This document shows, piece by piece, positions 1 through 8,730 of a stretch of 64,000 nucleotides of DNA. Made by a program: the position numbers and the translations under genes. The first letter of the stretch is position 1; every line of letters begins with the position of its first letter. This stretch comes from Sutcliffiella horikoshii DSM 8719 (GTDB lineage: Bacteria > Bacillota > Bacilli > Bacillales > Bacillaceae_I). The stretch spans positions 1-64,000 of the forward strand of contig LQXN01000060.1 in NCBI GenBank assembly GCA_001648575.1. Direction: 5' to 3'. The notes beneath the pieces were generated by a model. The model ran no database searches, was not told where the DNA came from, and saw only the letters and a program-made list of their open reading frames with translations.

Positions 1-25
1 ACAAAGTATACGAAAACAGCCAACT

Positions 26-74
26 ACAAATAAGCTCGCCACTATCCCTTAAAGGGATTGGCGAGCTTATTTGT
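26..74 (-). terminator. terminator hairpin behind dbpA
   Basis: A perfect 15-bp stem (26-40 pairs with 60-74) encloses a smaller hairpin at 44-58. It lies 10 bp past the dbpA stop codon. U residues are mostly inside the stem, so it is a plausible intrinsic terminator that could work in both directions. Confidence 0.75.
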
Positions 75-84
75 GTTAGAAAAT

Positions 85-1530
85 TCATTTAGTCCGTGCC
101 TCATGCACTTTCAATTGTTTTCCTTTGACGGTGCGGTTTTTCATCTCTTTCATTACCAAAGGTCCCTTGCCATTGAGGATATCCACATATGTCTGATTGT
201 CTTGAATGGATATGATTCCAATATCTTCTGATGTCAGGCCATCTATTTGGCAGATGGTACCTACAAAATCCACAGCCCTGATTTTCTTTTTCTTACCGCC
301 GTTAAAATAGAGCTTCATGATATCCTGCTCTAATTTGGCGTTTCTTTCTAGTTTTTTAGATGGTCTATTTTCAATTTTCTTCACAAAAGATTTTTCAGCC
401 CTTAAAACTGTCTCCCGATTTGGGGCCACAGCTACGGAAAGTGTATAACCAAGATAACCCTCTATATCAACCAGCTGATTAGTTTCCCGCTCCGTCACTA
501 ACGTGATGGCCTTGCCTGTTTTACCTGCTCTTGCCGTTCGGCCGATACGATGTACATATCGCTCCTTATCTGAGGGAATATCAAAGTTTATGACAAGGCT
601 TATATCTTCAACATCTATTCCTCTTGAAGCCACATCTGTTGCAATAAGGTAGCGAAATTCTCCCCGTTTGAAAGCATTCATAACAGAGAATCTGTCTTCC
701 TGAACCAAACCGCCATGCAATTTACCACAAGGATATCCGGCGCGATGAAGTTTCCGGTGAACCCTCTCCACTTCTTCTTGGGTAGCGCAGAAAACAATAC
801 AACTATCAGGATTTTCTACTATTGTGATGTCTTTTAGAATGGAGAATTTCTCCTCCACTTCCACCTTATACACAATATGCTTGATCCTATCCGTTGTAAT
901 ACCCTCGGCCTTTATATCAATGAAGGCCGGGTCTTTCATATATTCTTTGGATAAGTGTGCGATGTCTTCCGGCAATGTGGCAGAGAATAACATGGTCATT
1001 CTTTCTGTGGGCAGCATTTGAATGATTGCCTCCACCTGATCGATAAACCCCATGTTTAACATCTCGTCTGCTTCATCAATAACCAGAAATGCCAACTTAT
1101 CCACATCAAATGTCCCTTTTTCAAGATGATCCAGCACCCTGCCAGGGGTACCTACGACTATATGAGACTTTTGCTTCAACTCAAGCTGTTGCTTCTGAAA
1201 AGATTGTTTTCCAAAAATGGCGGTAGCTTTGATCCGCTTGTATCGCCCGATATTGGTTATATCGTCCTTCACTTGGGCGGCAAGCTCCCTTGTTGGTGTA
1301 AGCACCAAGGCCTGTGGCTTGTTTTCTTCCCATTCAACAAGCTCACAGAGAGGCACAGAAAAAGAAGCTGTTTTTCCGCTCCCTGTCTGTGATTTTACAA
1401 TAATATCCTTTTTCTTCAGTGCCAAGGGAATTACTTCTTTCTGAACATTAGTAGGCTCTATATAGTTAAGGCTTGTTAATGCTTTTATGATGTCTTCTCC
1501 AAGCATAAATTTCTGAAAAGTTCTATTCAT
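85..1530 (-). CDS. dbpA: DEAD-box RNA helicase DbpA/YxiN
   Basis: ATP-dependent RNA helicase of the DbpA/YxiN type, which acts on 23S rRNA during assembly of the large ribosomal subunit. Visible motifs are a Q-motif near the N-terminus, Walker A (SQTGSGKTA), motif II (VIDEADEML), SAT (LFSATLP) and motif VI ([13 protein letters not shown]). The last ~75 residues match the position of the RRM-like domain that gives YxiN its specificity for rRNA hairpin 92. The length of 481 aa is normal for YxiN. The start overlaps the stop of the upstream phosphoesterase gene by 8 nt, so the two are probably co-transcribed and translationally coupled. Confidence 0.93.
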   Translation of the reverse strand: MNRTFQKFMLGEDIIKALTSLNYIEPTNVQKEVIPLALKKKDIIVKSQTGSGKTASFSVPLCELVEWEENKPQALVLTPTRELAAQVKDDITNIGRYKRIKATAIFGKQSFQKQQLELKQKSHIVVGTPGRVLDHLEKGTFDVDKLAFLVIDEADEMLNMGFIDQVEAIIQMLPTERMTMLFSATLPEDIAHLSKEYMKDPAFIDIKAEGITTDRIKHIVYKVEVEEKFSILKDITIVENPDSCIVFCATQEEVERVHRKLHRAGYPCGKLHGGLVQEDRFSVMNAFKRGEFRYLIATDVASRGIDVEDISLVINFDIPSDKERYVHRIGRTARAGKTGKAITLVTERETNQLVDIEGYLGYTLSVAVAPNRETVLRAEKSFVKKIENRPSKKLERNAKLEQDIMKLYFNGGKKKKIRAVDFVGTICQIDGLTSEDIGIISIQDNQTYVDILNGKGPLVMKEMKNRTVKGKQLKVHEARTK

Positions 1531-2662
1531 GGTTTAAGCGCCCTTCTTTACCTTCAAATTTTACGAGAATCTCCATTACTTCGGACCTGCTGCCTATACG
1601 CAATGGCGGACCCCAAAAGCCGAATCCGGATGAAACAAAGGCATGCAACTGCCCTTTTTTCAAATAGCCCCAATCCAGTTCGAAAAGTCTTCTGGTAATG
1701 AAGTGATTCGGAGCCATCTGTCCCTTGTGAGTGTGTCCGGAAACGATGAGGTCTACACCATTCTCCTGTGCTTCCTTCAACTCTGCAGGTTGGTGATCCA
1801 TTGCAATCAGAGGCAAAGAGCCATCTAATTTCATATCTTTCACAAGTTGATTAAACGTCTTTCTTCTTATATCCGTTTTATCTTTTCGTCCGAGCAGATA
1901 AAAACTTTCTCCTATCTGAATTACCTCATCCATCAATATGCGGATATCCACGTTCTTCATCTCATTTAAAAACGCCGGGATTTCTCTGCCGTAATATTCA
2001 TGGTTCCCCAGGACCCCGTATATACCCAGTGGAGCGTGGAGTTGCTTCAGGATAGCTCCCATATTCTTTTTTTGAAAATGTTTCGGGTCGTCATCAATGA
2101 TATCACCGGGAAGCAAAATAAGATCGGCCTTGATGCGTTCCATCGTTTTAACAAGCCTTTTGGCATGGGCAACACCGGACAACTTGCCAAAATGCATGTC
2201 AGAGGCAACAGCTATATGAAGCTTTCCCATTTTATTTTTCTTTGGTATGCTCACTTCATATTTTCTGATAACAGGGCTATAGGCGTTATATGTACCGAAT
2301 GCGAAAACACCAGCAAGCATGATAGCGGTGACCGTCCCAACCCACACAACTGCAGTGTCACCTGGAACCCCAGATACACCAAGTATCCAGACTGCAAAGT
2401 TAGCTAACGGAAAGAAAAGCAAGCCGTACTGGATAAACCCAAACCAGATCGACCCCACAACAGATAGCGCGGATAGGGGTTTTACCATTCTGCCTAGTAT
2501 ATAGGCATAAGAGAGTACAGTAACAGTAATCCAATAAAGTATTTCTTGTTGGAATGAAAACATTGCCTTTAACCATACCAAACCATTCCAACCAAGATAA
2601 AACATCAAGATATTATATATAGAGAAAAATGCAACGATCGATAATACCCGACCAACTTTCAC
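1523..2662 (-). CDS. membrane-anchored metallophosphoesterase
   Basis: Calcineurin-like phosphoesterase with an N-terminal membrane region. Roughly residues 1-125 carry four hydrophobic segments. The metallophosphoesterase domain follows, with the dinuclear-metal signature blocks DMHFGK, GDIIDDD, GNHEYYG and SGHTHKGQ in canonical order. It resembles the YkuE/YkoQ group, some of which have been linked to cell-envelope or lipid phosphate hydrolysis, but the substrate cannot be read from sequence. The start is GTG with an AAAGGAG about 12 nt upstream. It is the first gene of a two-gene unit with dbpA (8-nt overlap). Confidence 0.85.
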   Translation of the reverse strand: MKVGRVLSIVAFFSIYNILMFYLGWNGLVWLKAMFSFQQEILYWITVTVLSYAYILGRMVKPLSALSVVGSIWFGFIQYGLLFFPLANFAVWILGVSGVPGDTAVVWVGTVTAIMLAGVFAFGTYNAYSPVIRKYEVSIPKKNKMGKLHIAVASDMHFGKLSGVAHAKRLVKTMERIKADLILLPGDIIDDDPKHFQKKNMGAILKQLHAPLGIYGVLGNHEYYGREIPAFLNEMKNVDIRILMDEVIQIGESFYLLGRKDKTDIRRKTFNQLVKDMKLDGSLPLIAMDHQPAELKEAQENGVDLIVSGHTHKGQMAPNHFITRRLFELDWGYLKKGQLHAFVSSGFGFWGPPLRIGSRSEVMEILVKFEGKEGRLNHE

Positions 2663-2783
2663 GTAAACAACTACTCCTTTAATAGGATAAATATTTTCTA
2701 CTCATTATAGCTAATTTTTATATCCAATGTGAAATTTGAAGATCTTAGTTCACCTAAGACCCTTCTTTCTGACTGACCAAACG

Positions 2784-2814
2784 AAAAAAACTGACCCACA
2801 TAGCGGAGTCAGTT
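2784..2814 (-). terminator. terminator of DUF3817 gene
   Basis: On the minus strand a 7-bp stem (AACTGAC/GTCAGTT, 2789-2795 with 2808-2814) is followed at once by a run of T residues. The stem includes the stop codon of the gene at 2809-3108. Confidence 0.85.
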
Positions 2815-3108
2815 GACAAAAGAAGATTTCTTCAAATATTTATCAAACACAAAATTCCCGAACGGAATGAAGGCGACAGCCACTGCACCTGCAGCCCATT
2901 TAAAGGACCATCTGATTTTCAATGTGATGTATGCAATAAAAAGAACATAAGTCACGAATAAAAAACCGTGTAACGCTCCGACGACACTTACTGCTTGAGG
3001 GATGTCAAATCCATATTTTAAGGGCATTGCTATGAAGAGAAGGATGAGCAGTGATCCCCCTTCTATCAATCCCATCATTCGAAATCTATTAATTGTAGTG
3101 TGTGCCAT
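2809..3108 (-). CDS. DUF3817 small membrane protein
   Basis: A 99-residue integral membrane protein with three hydrophobic helices. An amphipathic N-terminus (RFRMMGLIEGGSLL) and the central block ALHGFLFVTYV are characteristic of the DUF3817 family (YdzA-like in B. subtilis). Family function is unknown. It is a single-gene unit with its own terminator overlapping the stop codon. It is unlikely to be anything other than a DUF3817 member, but no biochemical role can be inferred. Confidence 0.8.
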   Translation of the reverse strand: MAHTTINRFRMMGLIEGGSLLILLFIAMPLKYGFDIPQAVSVVGALHGFLFVTYVLFIAYITLKIRWSFKWAAGAVAVAFIPFGNFVFDKYLKKSSFVN

Positions 3109-3203
3109 TGTCTATCAGCCTGCCTTTACCATACTTTGATTTCCCTCTATTATAAAACACTTTTTTCTTGTGCCTGCCACTTACCAATGACAATCCTGTG
3201 AAT

Positions 3204-3413
3204 TCAAGGGTCGTTTTTTCTTTTGGAATAAGACAGTACTGCAATCTGTGTAATCAATGAAACTAGGATCGAAGTTGGAAAAAGAACCACGAAAGATGCA
3301 ATGGAAGTAAGATCTCCCCATGCTGGATCCGAAAGGTAAATATATAGTGAATATAGAGAGCAAAAGGTGAAACCAATACAAACTCCATAGAAGAAAACTT
3401 TATACCGTTTCAC
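3204..3413 (-). CDS. small two-helix membrane protein, unknown
   Basis: A 69-residue hypothetical protein with two predicted transmembrane helices (about residues 8-28 and 36-60) and a basic C-terminal tail (SKRKNDP). The start is GTG: a good GGAGGT lies 8 nt upstream, and the nearby ATG is out of frame and runs directly into a stop. I do not recognise the family. It follows the gene at 3470-3892, separated by a terminator, so it is probably transcribed on its own. Confidence 0.6.
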   Translation of the reverse strand: MKRYKVFFYGVCIGFTFCSLYSLYIYLSDPAWGDLTSIASFVVLFPTSILVSLITQIAVLSYSKRKNDP

Positions 3414-3436
3414 ATCACAGCACCTCCAATCAAAGG

Positions 3437-3464
3437 AAAGACAGTGCCAATCAACACTGTCTTT
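3437..3464 (-). terminator. terminator of hmoA-like operon
   Basis: Perfect 10-bp stem (AAAGACAGTG with CACTGTCTTT), 8-nt loop, 5 bp behind the stop of the gene at 3470. The U-rich arm is inside the stem. Confidence 0.8.
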
Positions 3465-3469
3465 TGATA

Positions 3470-3892
3470 TTATTCAATCCCGCTATTTTGTTTATATTCC
3501 TTGAGGGCCTGAATGCCCCCGTCCAGATAGGATAAAAAGCTTTCTTCTATCTCTTTATCCAACATTCCTGACATATTTTCTTTAATTTTCTCAAAATTGT
3601 AGATGATCAAGTCCGTTTTCATGCCCCTGCTTACAAGTATACTGTTTAGCCACAATGCGTATTCGAGAAAAGTTTGGGTGTCCTTCAGCTTATATGCTGT
3701 ATTCAGATAAAGAAAATGATAGAAGTTATCTTCAATGGTTCGTTCTTTTCCTTTATCTCCAAATTTTTCTTCTAGGTAAGGATAGTCTTTATACATGGTA
3801 ATTACCACTTTTTCTACGATTGGAGTTACATCCAAATCGCCTATATCTGCCTTTATTTTTTGAACGGTAGGTGTGAATAATAGATTGGTCAT
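3470..3892 (-). CDS. helical protein of unknown function, hmoA partner
   Basis: A 140-residue soluble, mostly helical protein with no signal peptide or membrane segment. I do not recognise a named family. It contains a conserved-looking central stretch (DNFYHFLYLNTAYKLKD) and a C-terminal acidic helix. Its ATG overlaps the stop of the upstream HmoA-like gene by 4 nt (ATGA), which implies translational coupling. A role connected with heme or with the monooxygenase is therefore an inference from position only. Confidence 0.6.
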   Translation of the reverse strand: MTNLLFTPTVQKIKADIGDLDVTPIVEKVVITMYKDYPYLEEKFGDKGKERTIEDNFYHFLYLNTAYKLKDTQTFLEYALWLNSILVSRGMKTDLIIYNFEKIKENMSGMLDKEIEESFLSYLDGGIQALKEYKQNSGIE

Positions 3893-4194
3893 GTTGATAC
3901 AACCTTGTATCTTGTGATGGTGGGAATTATAGCAGCCAGATCTTGGTCAGGATACTTCTTCTCCAGCTCATGGATGCGCTTATAATCTTCACTGCTTACC
4001 CATACAAGGAAATCTTCTTTGGAATCCCACTCCATAAAAACAGTGAGTTCACCAGCTTTCTTCTCATTTTGAAGGAGGAGAAACCGTTGAAATCCTGTTG
4101 CCTTTTCAACCAACCTGGATCGATTATGATAAATGGAAATAACTTCGTCTGCCTTTTCCACCGGTACTTGGAATGTTGAATGAACAATATACAT
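3889..4194 (-). CDS. ABM-fold (HmoA-like) monooxygenase
   Basis: A 101-residue antibiotic-biosynthesis-monooxygenase-fold (ferredoxin-like) protein of the HmoA/YetG type, a group that includes heme-degrading monooxygenases. Typical blocks are visible: the N-terminal strand MYIVHSTFQV, the helix containing RSRLVEKATGFQRF, the W of FMEWDSKEDFLVWV and the C-terminal strand. Heme degradation is a family-level inference, because small ABM proteins vary widely. It is the first gene of a two-gene unit with the overlapping 140-aa gene. Confidence 0.7.
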   Translation of the reverse strand: MYIVHSTFQVPVEKADEVISIYHNRSRLVEKATGFQRFLLLQNEKKAGELTVFMEWDSKEDFLVWVSSEDYKRIHELEKKYPDQDLAAIIPTITRYKVVST

Positions 4195-4253
4195 CTTATG
4201 CGACCCCTTTCTGGGTGTGGAAATACATTTTTATATAGTTTGAGAAATAAACC

Positions 4254-4290
4254 TAAAGAAAAAAGATGCCGGTTTTCCGTTACATCTTTT
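4254..4290 (-). terminator. terminator of sda
   Basis: On the minus strand the sequence forms AAAAGATG...CATCTTTT with an inner CGG/CCG stem and an AAAA loop, followed by TTCTTT. It begins 18 bp after the sda stop codon. Confidence 0.8.
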
Positions 4291-4307
4291 CTTGAAAAGT
4301 TATCTTA

Positions 4308-4445
4308 TTATGTTTGAGAGACAGGAATCTCAATGTTCCTTCTCTTTAACTCATCTGATATTAACTTTAAAAAATCGTCATTTAGTTCATTGCTCTTTGC
4401 AACTTCATATACTTCCACTAGTGAATCATCACTTAATGAATCCAT
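4308..4445 (-). CDS. sda: Sda-type sporulation histidine kinase inhibitor
   Basis: A 45-codon gene on the minus strand, ATG at 4445-4443 and TAA at 4310-4308. A strong ribosome binding site (GGAGGGG) lies 6-8 nt upstream and a terminator follows directly. The product begins MDSLSDDSLVEVYEVAK and ends with an ISDELKRRNIEI helix. It matches the pattern of B. subtilis Sda as I recall it: LSD, E..Y..A, LN.DF..LI, E.KRR, length 46. Sda is a helical-hairpin protein that binds the dimerisation domain of sporulation kinase KinA and blocks the phosphorelay when replication is disturbed. Here it lies just downstream of a soluble PAS histidine kinase and its response regulator. Confidence 0.87.
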   Translation of the reverse strand: MDSLSDDSLVEVYEVAKSNELNDDFLKLISDELKRRNIEIPVSQT

Positions 4446-4877
4446 TTTATCCCCTCCCATATAACAGAAATCCCTTAATCAAATCGGCAACTTATTTAAT
4501 TTTCAAAAAGCTTTTTACCAAAAGTGCAATGCTTGCTTGTGAAAATTCCAAATAAGATAGCCTTATCTTTTAAAAAATTTCCATACTATTTCATGTGAAG
4601 TGAATGGATTCATTTGAAGTTATTTTAATACAATCTCTCTTTATATTATTCTAACGAACATCTCCAGCCTTTGTCCAATGATACTAAGACCTTTTAGCTG
4701 AATTTTAATGCATTTCAATGCTCAACAATGTCATTTCAACCGCTATTAATCAGCATTTTGGAACATCGATGGAATTATTATGAAAAAGCATAAATTCCTA
4801 TGAAACATTCAGAAAATGGATAAATCTACCTAGTCTTTTTAAATCTATATTTTTAAAACTCAAAACAAAAAACTTTT
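4446..4877. other. AT-rich intergenic region upstream of sda
   Basis: About 430 bp of AT-rich sequence without a convincing ORF on either strand. It must hold the sda promoter and the 3' end of the regulator/kinase operon. I see no strong intrinsic terminator behind the response regulator gene. A single near-match to a DnaA box lies at 4538-4546, too weak to claim. Confidence 0.5.
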
Positions 4878-5612
4878 TCAAGATCTTGTGATTTGAGCTA
4901 ATAGTTCTTGTACTTCATTTATTTTCAGCTTGGAAATATGAGCATATTTTTCAAGGTTAGTAAAATATGCGAAATAGGTTTCATTTTTTGGAGTGATATG
5001 GGATATCATCCGTAAATTCACTATGTACGAGCGGTGTGTGCGATAAAATCTCTGGTCTAGTTGTTTATATATATCGCTTATATTCTCATAGGTCTCGACA
5101 GCCTGGCTGGTTGTATAAATGATGCACTTCTTCGCTGATTTTTCAATGAAGATTATATCCTCAAAGGGGATATAATAAAAAGAACTGTTCGAGCGGACAG
5201 ATAATCTCTTATTTGAAGCTTTCTCCTCGGAATCCCTCTCAGTGAGCAATTGGTTCTTTGCTCGTTCTAAAGCTTTGTATAATCTGATTTTCTCGATTGG
5301 CTTCACAATATAATCAACCGCTGAAATAGCGAAAGCCTCAACAGCAAATTCATTATATCCGGTAACAAAGATGAATCGTAAGTCAGGAGAGAACACAAGG
5401 CACTCTTTGATTGCGACAATCCCATTTTTTTTAGGCATGTTTATGTCAGCAATCACAAGGTCCACTTGGTTCTTCATCACACTATCAATCAGTTCCTCTC
5501 CGGTCCTGCATGTATCTAATATCTTAAATTCTTTTAGTTCTCTAATAAAAATTTCCAATATTTCAAGAGAATCTTGATTGTCATCAACAATTACTATGTT
5601 TATTGGTTTCAA
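4878..5612 (-). CDS. LytTR-family response regulator
   Basis: A 244-residue response regulator. An N-terminal receiver domain (about 1-120) has acidic pocket D10/D11, predicted phospho-acceptor D56 (IADINMPKKNG), a conserved T (FVTGYNEFA) and K (YIVKPIEK). A linker leads to a C-terminal LytTR DNA-binding domain (about 140-240) with typical strands (IIFIEKSAKKCIIYTT; FYRTHRSYIVNLRMI). LytTR regulators usually bind paired direct repeats upstream of target promoters. It is encoded 28 bp downstream of a PAS histidine kinase and is its likely partner. LytTR regulators more often pair with LytS/AgrC-type kinases than with HisKA kinases. Confidence 0.9.
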   Translation of the reverse strand: MKPINIVIVDDNQDSLEILEIFIRELKEFKILDTCRTGEELIDSVMKNQVDLVIADINMPKKNGIVAIKECLVFSPDLRFIFVTGYNEFAVEAFAISAVDYIVKPIEKIRLYKALERAKNQLLTERDSEEKASNKRLSVRSNSSFYYIPFEDIIFIEKSAKKCIIYTTSQAVETYENISDIYKQLDQRFYRTHRSYIVNLRMISHITPKNETYFAYFTNLEKYAHISKLKINEVQELLAQITRS

Positions 5613-5640
5613 TCGAAGAAAACCCCTTTCTTCCGATGTA

Positions 5641-7095
5641 TTATATAGGTACCTTGATCCAGAAGGTACTTCCTGTTCCCTCTATACTTGAAACGCCGAC
5701 AGTCCCTTTCATTTCAAGTACATTCTGCTTAACAAGAGTCAAGCCTATCCCTGTACCTTCAATGTTGTAGGAAGGATGGTTTATGCGGTAAAATGGCTCA
5801 AAGATGTTTTCTTGGTGCTCAAAAGGAATACCCAGACCTGTATCCTTGACAAATATGGCCAAGTATCTGCCATCCACTCTCCAATAGAGCGTGACGGTTC
5901 CTTTATTCTTATTATATTTAATGGCATTGTTCAAAAGATTCACCAATACCTGTTGTAAACGGATTGGATCAATATTTATGGATATATCCTCGACATCCTT
6001 CTCGATATGAAGAGATATATCTGAATCGTCTGCATTACTTTTAACAGCCTGTAAGCTTTCAGAAATAGCACTCTTGATTCGCACCGTTTTTATATTTGCA
6101 TTGATTGTTTCAGTCTTTGTATCTATTCTGATCAATTCTAGGATATTATTAATCAATTGCATCAGATGCCTGCTGGAGGACAAGATTTTCGCAAGCCTGG
6201 TTTTTTGTTTATCTGTCAAGGGCTCTCTTTTATCTTCTTCAAGCACTTGACTGTATCCTATAATGGAATTCAGTGGCGTTCTTAATTCATGACCGATCAT
6301 TGCGAGGAAGTTAGTCTTCGTCTTACTGGCCCTCTCAGCTTCATTCCTCTCAATGATAAGGGAGTCTTGAATATTTTTCTGAAGCGTTAAATCATGAAAT
6401 ATAATAAGGTGATGGCCCTCATATATATTCTTGGATGCTGAAAAACTGATAATCCGTTTTGACTTATCCGGCCTGATTATTATGTATTCATTATCTTTAG
6501 CTTTTCCATATTTAAGCAGGTGAATCCAATGCTCTTTCAAAGGAACTTCATTCGTTTTACTGACAAAATTATTGATATTTTCCCCATTAAGCTTTTCACT
6601 TTTGACTCCGAAAATACATCCAGCAGCAGGGTTCAGTTCTATGATTTTTCCTTTATTATCAATAATGATAATTCCAACATGAGACCCTTCGAAAATATCT
6701 TGGAGTTTTCTTTTTGTTTCTATCAACTTCTTTTGCTGATTGATATCTACCAATAGCAAAGAATAGCTGTTTTTTCCGATAGGATGAATGATCATGTTAT
6801 ACCATTGAACCGGATGTTCTGAGACCTTAATATCTTCTTGTACAAATAGATCTTCTTGTATTACACTGTATATATAATTAAGTAATATTTTATATGCATC
6901 TTTTTTCAATAGATTAGGTAGAAAACAGCCTGTGACAGTTTGATTGGTAAGTCCTAGCATTTCCCTGGCTCCCTCATCCATTGAGAAGACTTTCAAATCA
7001 GAGTCAAATAGGATATATCCTTTGGATGTATCCGCTTGTGTTATTTCAGATTCAGTTTTCAATGTAGACAAACTATTGATGCCGATTCTCTTCAA
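5641..7095 (-). CDS. soluble PAS-PAS sensor histidine kinase
   Basis: A 484-residue histidine kinase without transmembrane segments. Two PAS-type sensor domains (about 25-115 and 130-240) precede a HisKA domain with H269 in the H-box (AMIGHELRTPLNSIIGYSQ). The HATPase domain has N-box (NLLNNAIKYNKNKG) and glycine boxes (DTGLGIPF, GTGIGLTLVKQ). The soluble multi-PAS layout resembles the sporulation kinases of Bacillus. The start is uncertain: the TTG at 7095 has its purine-rich sequence directly abutting. It is the first gene of an operon with the LytTR regulator, and sda lies further downstream. Confidence 0.88.
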   Translation of the reverse strand: MKRIGINSLSTLKTESEITQADTSKGYILFDSDLKVFSMDEGAREMLGLTNQTVTGCFLPNLLKKDAYKILLNYIYSVIQEDLFVQEDIKVSEHPVQWYNMIIHPIGKNSYSLLLVDINQQKKLIETKRKLQDIFEGSHVGIIIIDNKGKIIELNPAAGCIFGVKSEKLNGENINNFVSKTNEVPLKEHWIHLLKYGKAKDNEYIIIRPDKSKRIISFSASKNIYEGHHLIIFHDLTLQKNIQDSLIIERNEAERASKTKTNFLAMIGHELRTPLNSIIGYSQVLEEDKREPLTDKQKTRLAKILSSSRHLMQLINNILELIRIDTKTETINANIKTVRIKSAISESLQAVKSNADDSDISLHIEKDVEDISINIDPIRLQQVLVNLLNNAIKYNKNKGTVTLYWRVDGRYLAIFVKDTGLGIPFEHQENIFEPFYRINHPSYNIEGTGIGLTLVKQNVLEMKGTVGVSSIEGTGSTFWIKVPI

Positions 7096-7540
7096 CCCCT
7101 TCCATTTCTTATTAAAGGATGATTAATCATATAAGATAGATACATGTGATTTCCTCATCTAATTAGCATGACATACCTCATAATAAGAAAGTTAAAGGTA
7201 GGTGTTGCATGGTCGTACATGCCTAAACTTTAGATTCTAATAGTACATTAAAACTTGCCCTATAAGCATTATAGCTTGTATAATCCGTTATTTGAACCAT
7301 CTGTTTCTTAATATTTCTTATGTATGCTTTGCTATTTTACAACTAAACACTATCCAACAACCACTCATATTAAACACTTTTCATGTAGCAAATACCCCCT
7401 TTTCAAACCAAAACCCCCTTATTTCACAAGCTTTTTACTACTTTTTAATGATAAAGCGAAAGAACCTTACTTCTTTTCTGAAATAATAACTCCATGTCCC
7501 AAACTTAACATTATTTACCTTGTTAAAAGAATATGACAAA
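7096..7540. other. non-coding region upstream of the histidine kinase
   Basis: About 440 bp, AT-rich. No ORF with a credible ribosome binding site beyond peptides of about 14 codons on either strand. It presumably holds the promoter of the kinase/regulator operon, but no clear -35/-10 pair was identified. Confidence 0.4.
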
Positions 7541-7542
7541 CT

Positions 7543-7567
7543 AAAAAAAGAAGCTCCGGGAGCCTCT
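7543..7567 (-). terminator. terminator of the PHA operon
   Basis: On the minus strand a 7-bp stem (GAGGCTC/GAGCTTC with one G-U pair and a CCG loop) is followed by seven T residues. It comes straight after the stop of the 37-codon ORF at 7568-7681, which therefore belongs to the phaC transcript. Confidence 0.8.
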
Positions 7568-7681
7568 CTAGCATTCTTCTTTTAGATATGTCAGGAACAT
7601 TTTATAAACTATTGCTCCAACACCCATGTAATCCATATGTGGATCGAACTCTATTTTTGTATTTTGATAGAAAAAAGACAT
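7568..7681 (-). CDS. 37-residue ORF at end of PHA operon
   Basis: ATG at 7681-7679 with AAGGGGGAT about 6 nt upstream and TAG at 7570-7568. The product starts MSFFYQNTKIEFDPHM and has a hydrophobic C-terminal half ending LKEEC. It begins 11 bp after the phaC stop and ends directly before the operon terminator. That placement and the strong ribosome binding site support translation. I do not recognise a family; association with PHA granules is only a positional guess. Confidence 0.5.
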   Translation of the reverse strand: MSFFYQNTKIEFDPHMDYMGVGAIVYKMFLTYLKEEC

Positions 7682-7692
7682 ATATATCCCCC

Positions 7693-8730
7693 TTACTGTT
7701 TTTCAATTGGATTTGAACGCTCATCCAGCCAACTATCCAGATAGGCTGGCAGTTTGCCATTCTGCACAGACGTCCCAGTATGCCCCCCTTTTAGGATGTG
7801 GGTTTGTTTATCAATGCTTGATACTTTATTTATAATCGGAAGGATGTGATCAAGTGGGACAAGCCGATCTCCCTCTGTGCCGACCACCAATAGGTTAGCT
7901 TTGATATTAGAAAGCTCAGCCCTCTTCCCATTCACTTCGAAACGGTTATTGATCACTTTATTTTCCTTTGTCAGATCCTTGGTAATCTGTTTGGCAACCC
8001 CGCTTGTTAGGGGAATATGCCCTTTTGTCCATGTGTTAAAGCGATGCCATTTTTCGACGTAATCTTTTTTGTGCCGATTTAAAAGGAGAGAAAGGTATGG
8101 TGTGAAATATAAAGGGGAGGTGACCATTCGAATTCCCGCTTCTACATGGGAGGAAGGGATGATTCCGAGTTCTTCTAAATATCTGAATCTATCAATTTCT
8201 CCTTCCCGAAGAGCTTTGACCCATTTGTCAAAATATGCAGGACTCTGAAAATCGATCGGTGTAACAAATAAGACTAGGTTTTTAATGGGTTCTTCAGCAA
8301 CAGCTGCATAGATGGCTGCCATGGTTCCCCCTAAGCAATAGCCCATTATTGTAATTTCAGTTGTTCCGGAGTGATTAATTGCCGCTTTCATCCCTGGTTG
8401 AATGTAGCTAGTTATTACATCACTCACATCCATATCACTATCTTCCAAACCAGGTTTTCCGAAATCAATCAAATACACTTCAAAACCTTTTTGAACAAGT
8501 GCTTCAATCGTACTGCCGCCGGTTTGCAAATCTAAAATGAACGGCTGATTGATCAAGGAATAAATGATAAAGATGGGGACATTGTATTTTTTTTCAGATG
8601 CCCTGTAATACCAAAGGGTTGCTTTATTTTTTTTCCAAATGGGTTCCCTAGGTGTCACTCCATCCTTAAATGGCGTTTCATTGTAATGTTGCATGTTTTT
8701 CTTCCAGGTTTCCAACTGTTCGTCATTCAC
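7693..8730 (-). CDS. phaC: class IV PHA synthase catalytic subunit PhaC
   Basis: Polymerises 3-hydroxyacyl-CoA into polyhydroxyalkanoate at the granule surface. An alpha/beta-hydrolase fold carries the lipase-like box GYCLGGT, whose Cys is the catalytic nucleophile. A distal Asp (VVGTEGDRLVP) and His (KGGHTGT) complete the triad. The short length (about 345 aa) and the PhaR partner gene identify the Bacillus class IV type. I prefer the GTG at 8730, which overlaps the phaR stop in GTGAATGA and has GGTGA upstream. An upstream TTG at 8757 in the same frame is possible but lacks a good ribosome binding site. Confidence 0.92.
   Translation of the reverse strand: MNDEQLETWKKNMQHYNETPFKDGVTPREPIWKKNKATLWYYRASEKKYNVPIFIIYSLINQPFILDLQTGGSTIEALVQKGFEVYLIDFGKPGLEDSDMDVSDVITSYIQPGMKAAINHSGTTEITIMGYCLGGTMAAIYAAVAEEPIKNLVLFVTPIDFQSPAYFDKWVKALREGEIDRFRYLEELGIIPSSHVEAGIRMVTSPLYFTPYLSLLLNRHKKDYVEKWHRFNTWTKGHIPLTSGVAKQITKDLTKENKVINNRFEVNGKRAELSNIKANLLVVGTEGDRLVPLDHILPIINKVSSIDKQTHILKGGHTGTSVQNGKLPAYLDSWLDERSNPIEKQ

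Noticed and set aside
4538-4546. DnaA box upstream of sda
   Set aside because: One 8-of-9 match (TGTGAAAAT) in AT-rich DNA is expected by chance; B. subtilis sda has a cluster of better boxes.
4292-4555. 87-codon ORF on the plus strand
   Set aside because: It is the antisense of the sda gene, which has a good ribosome binding site, a terminator and a recognisable product on the minus strand.
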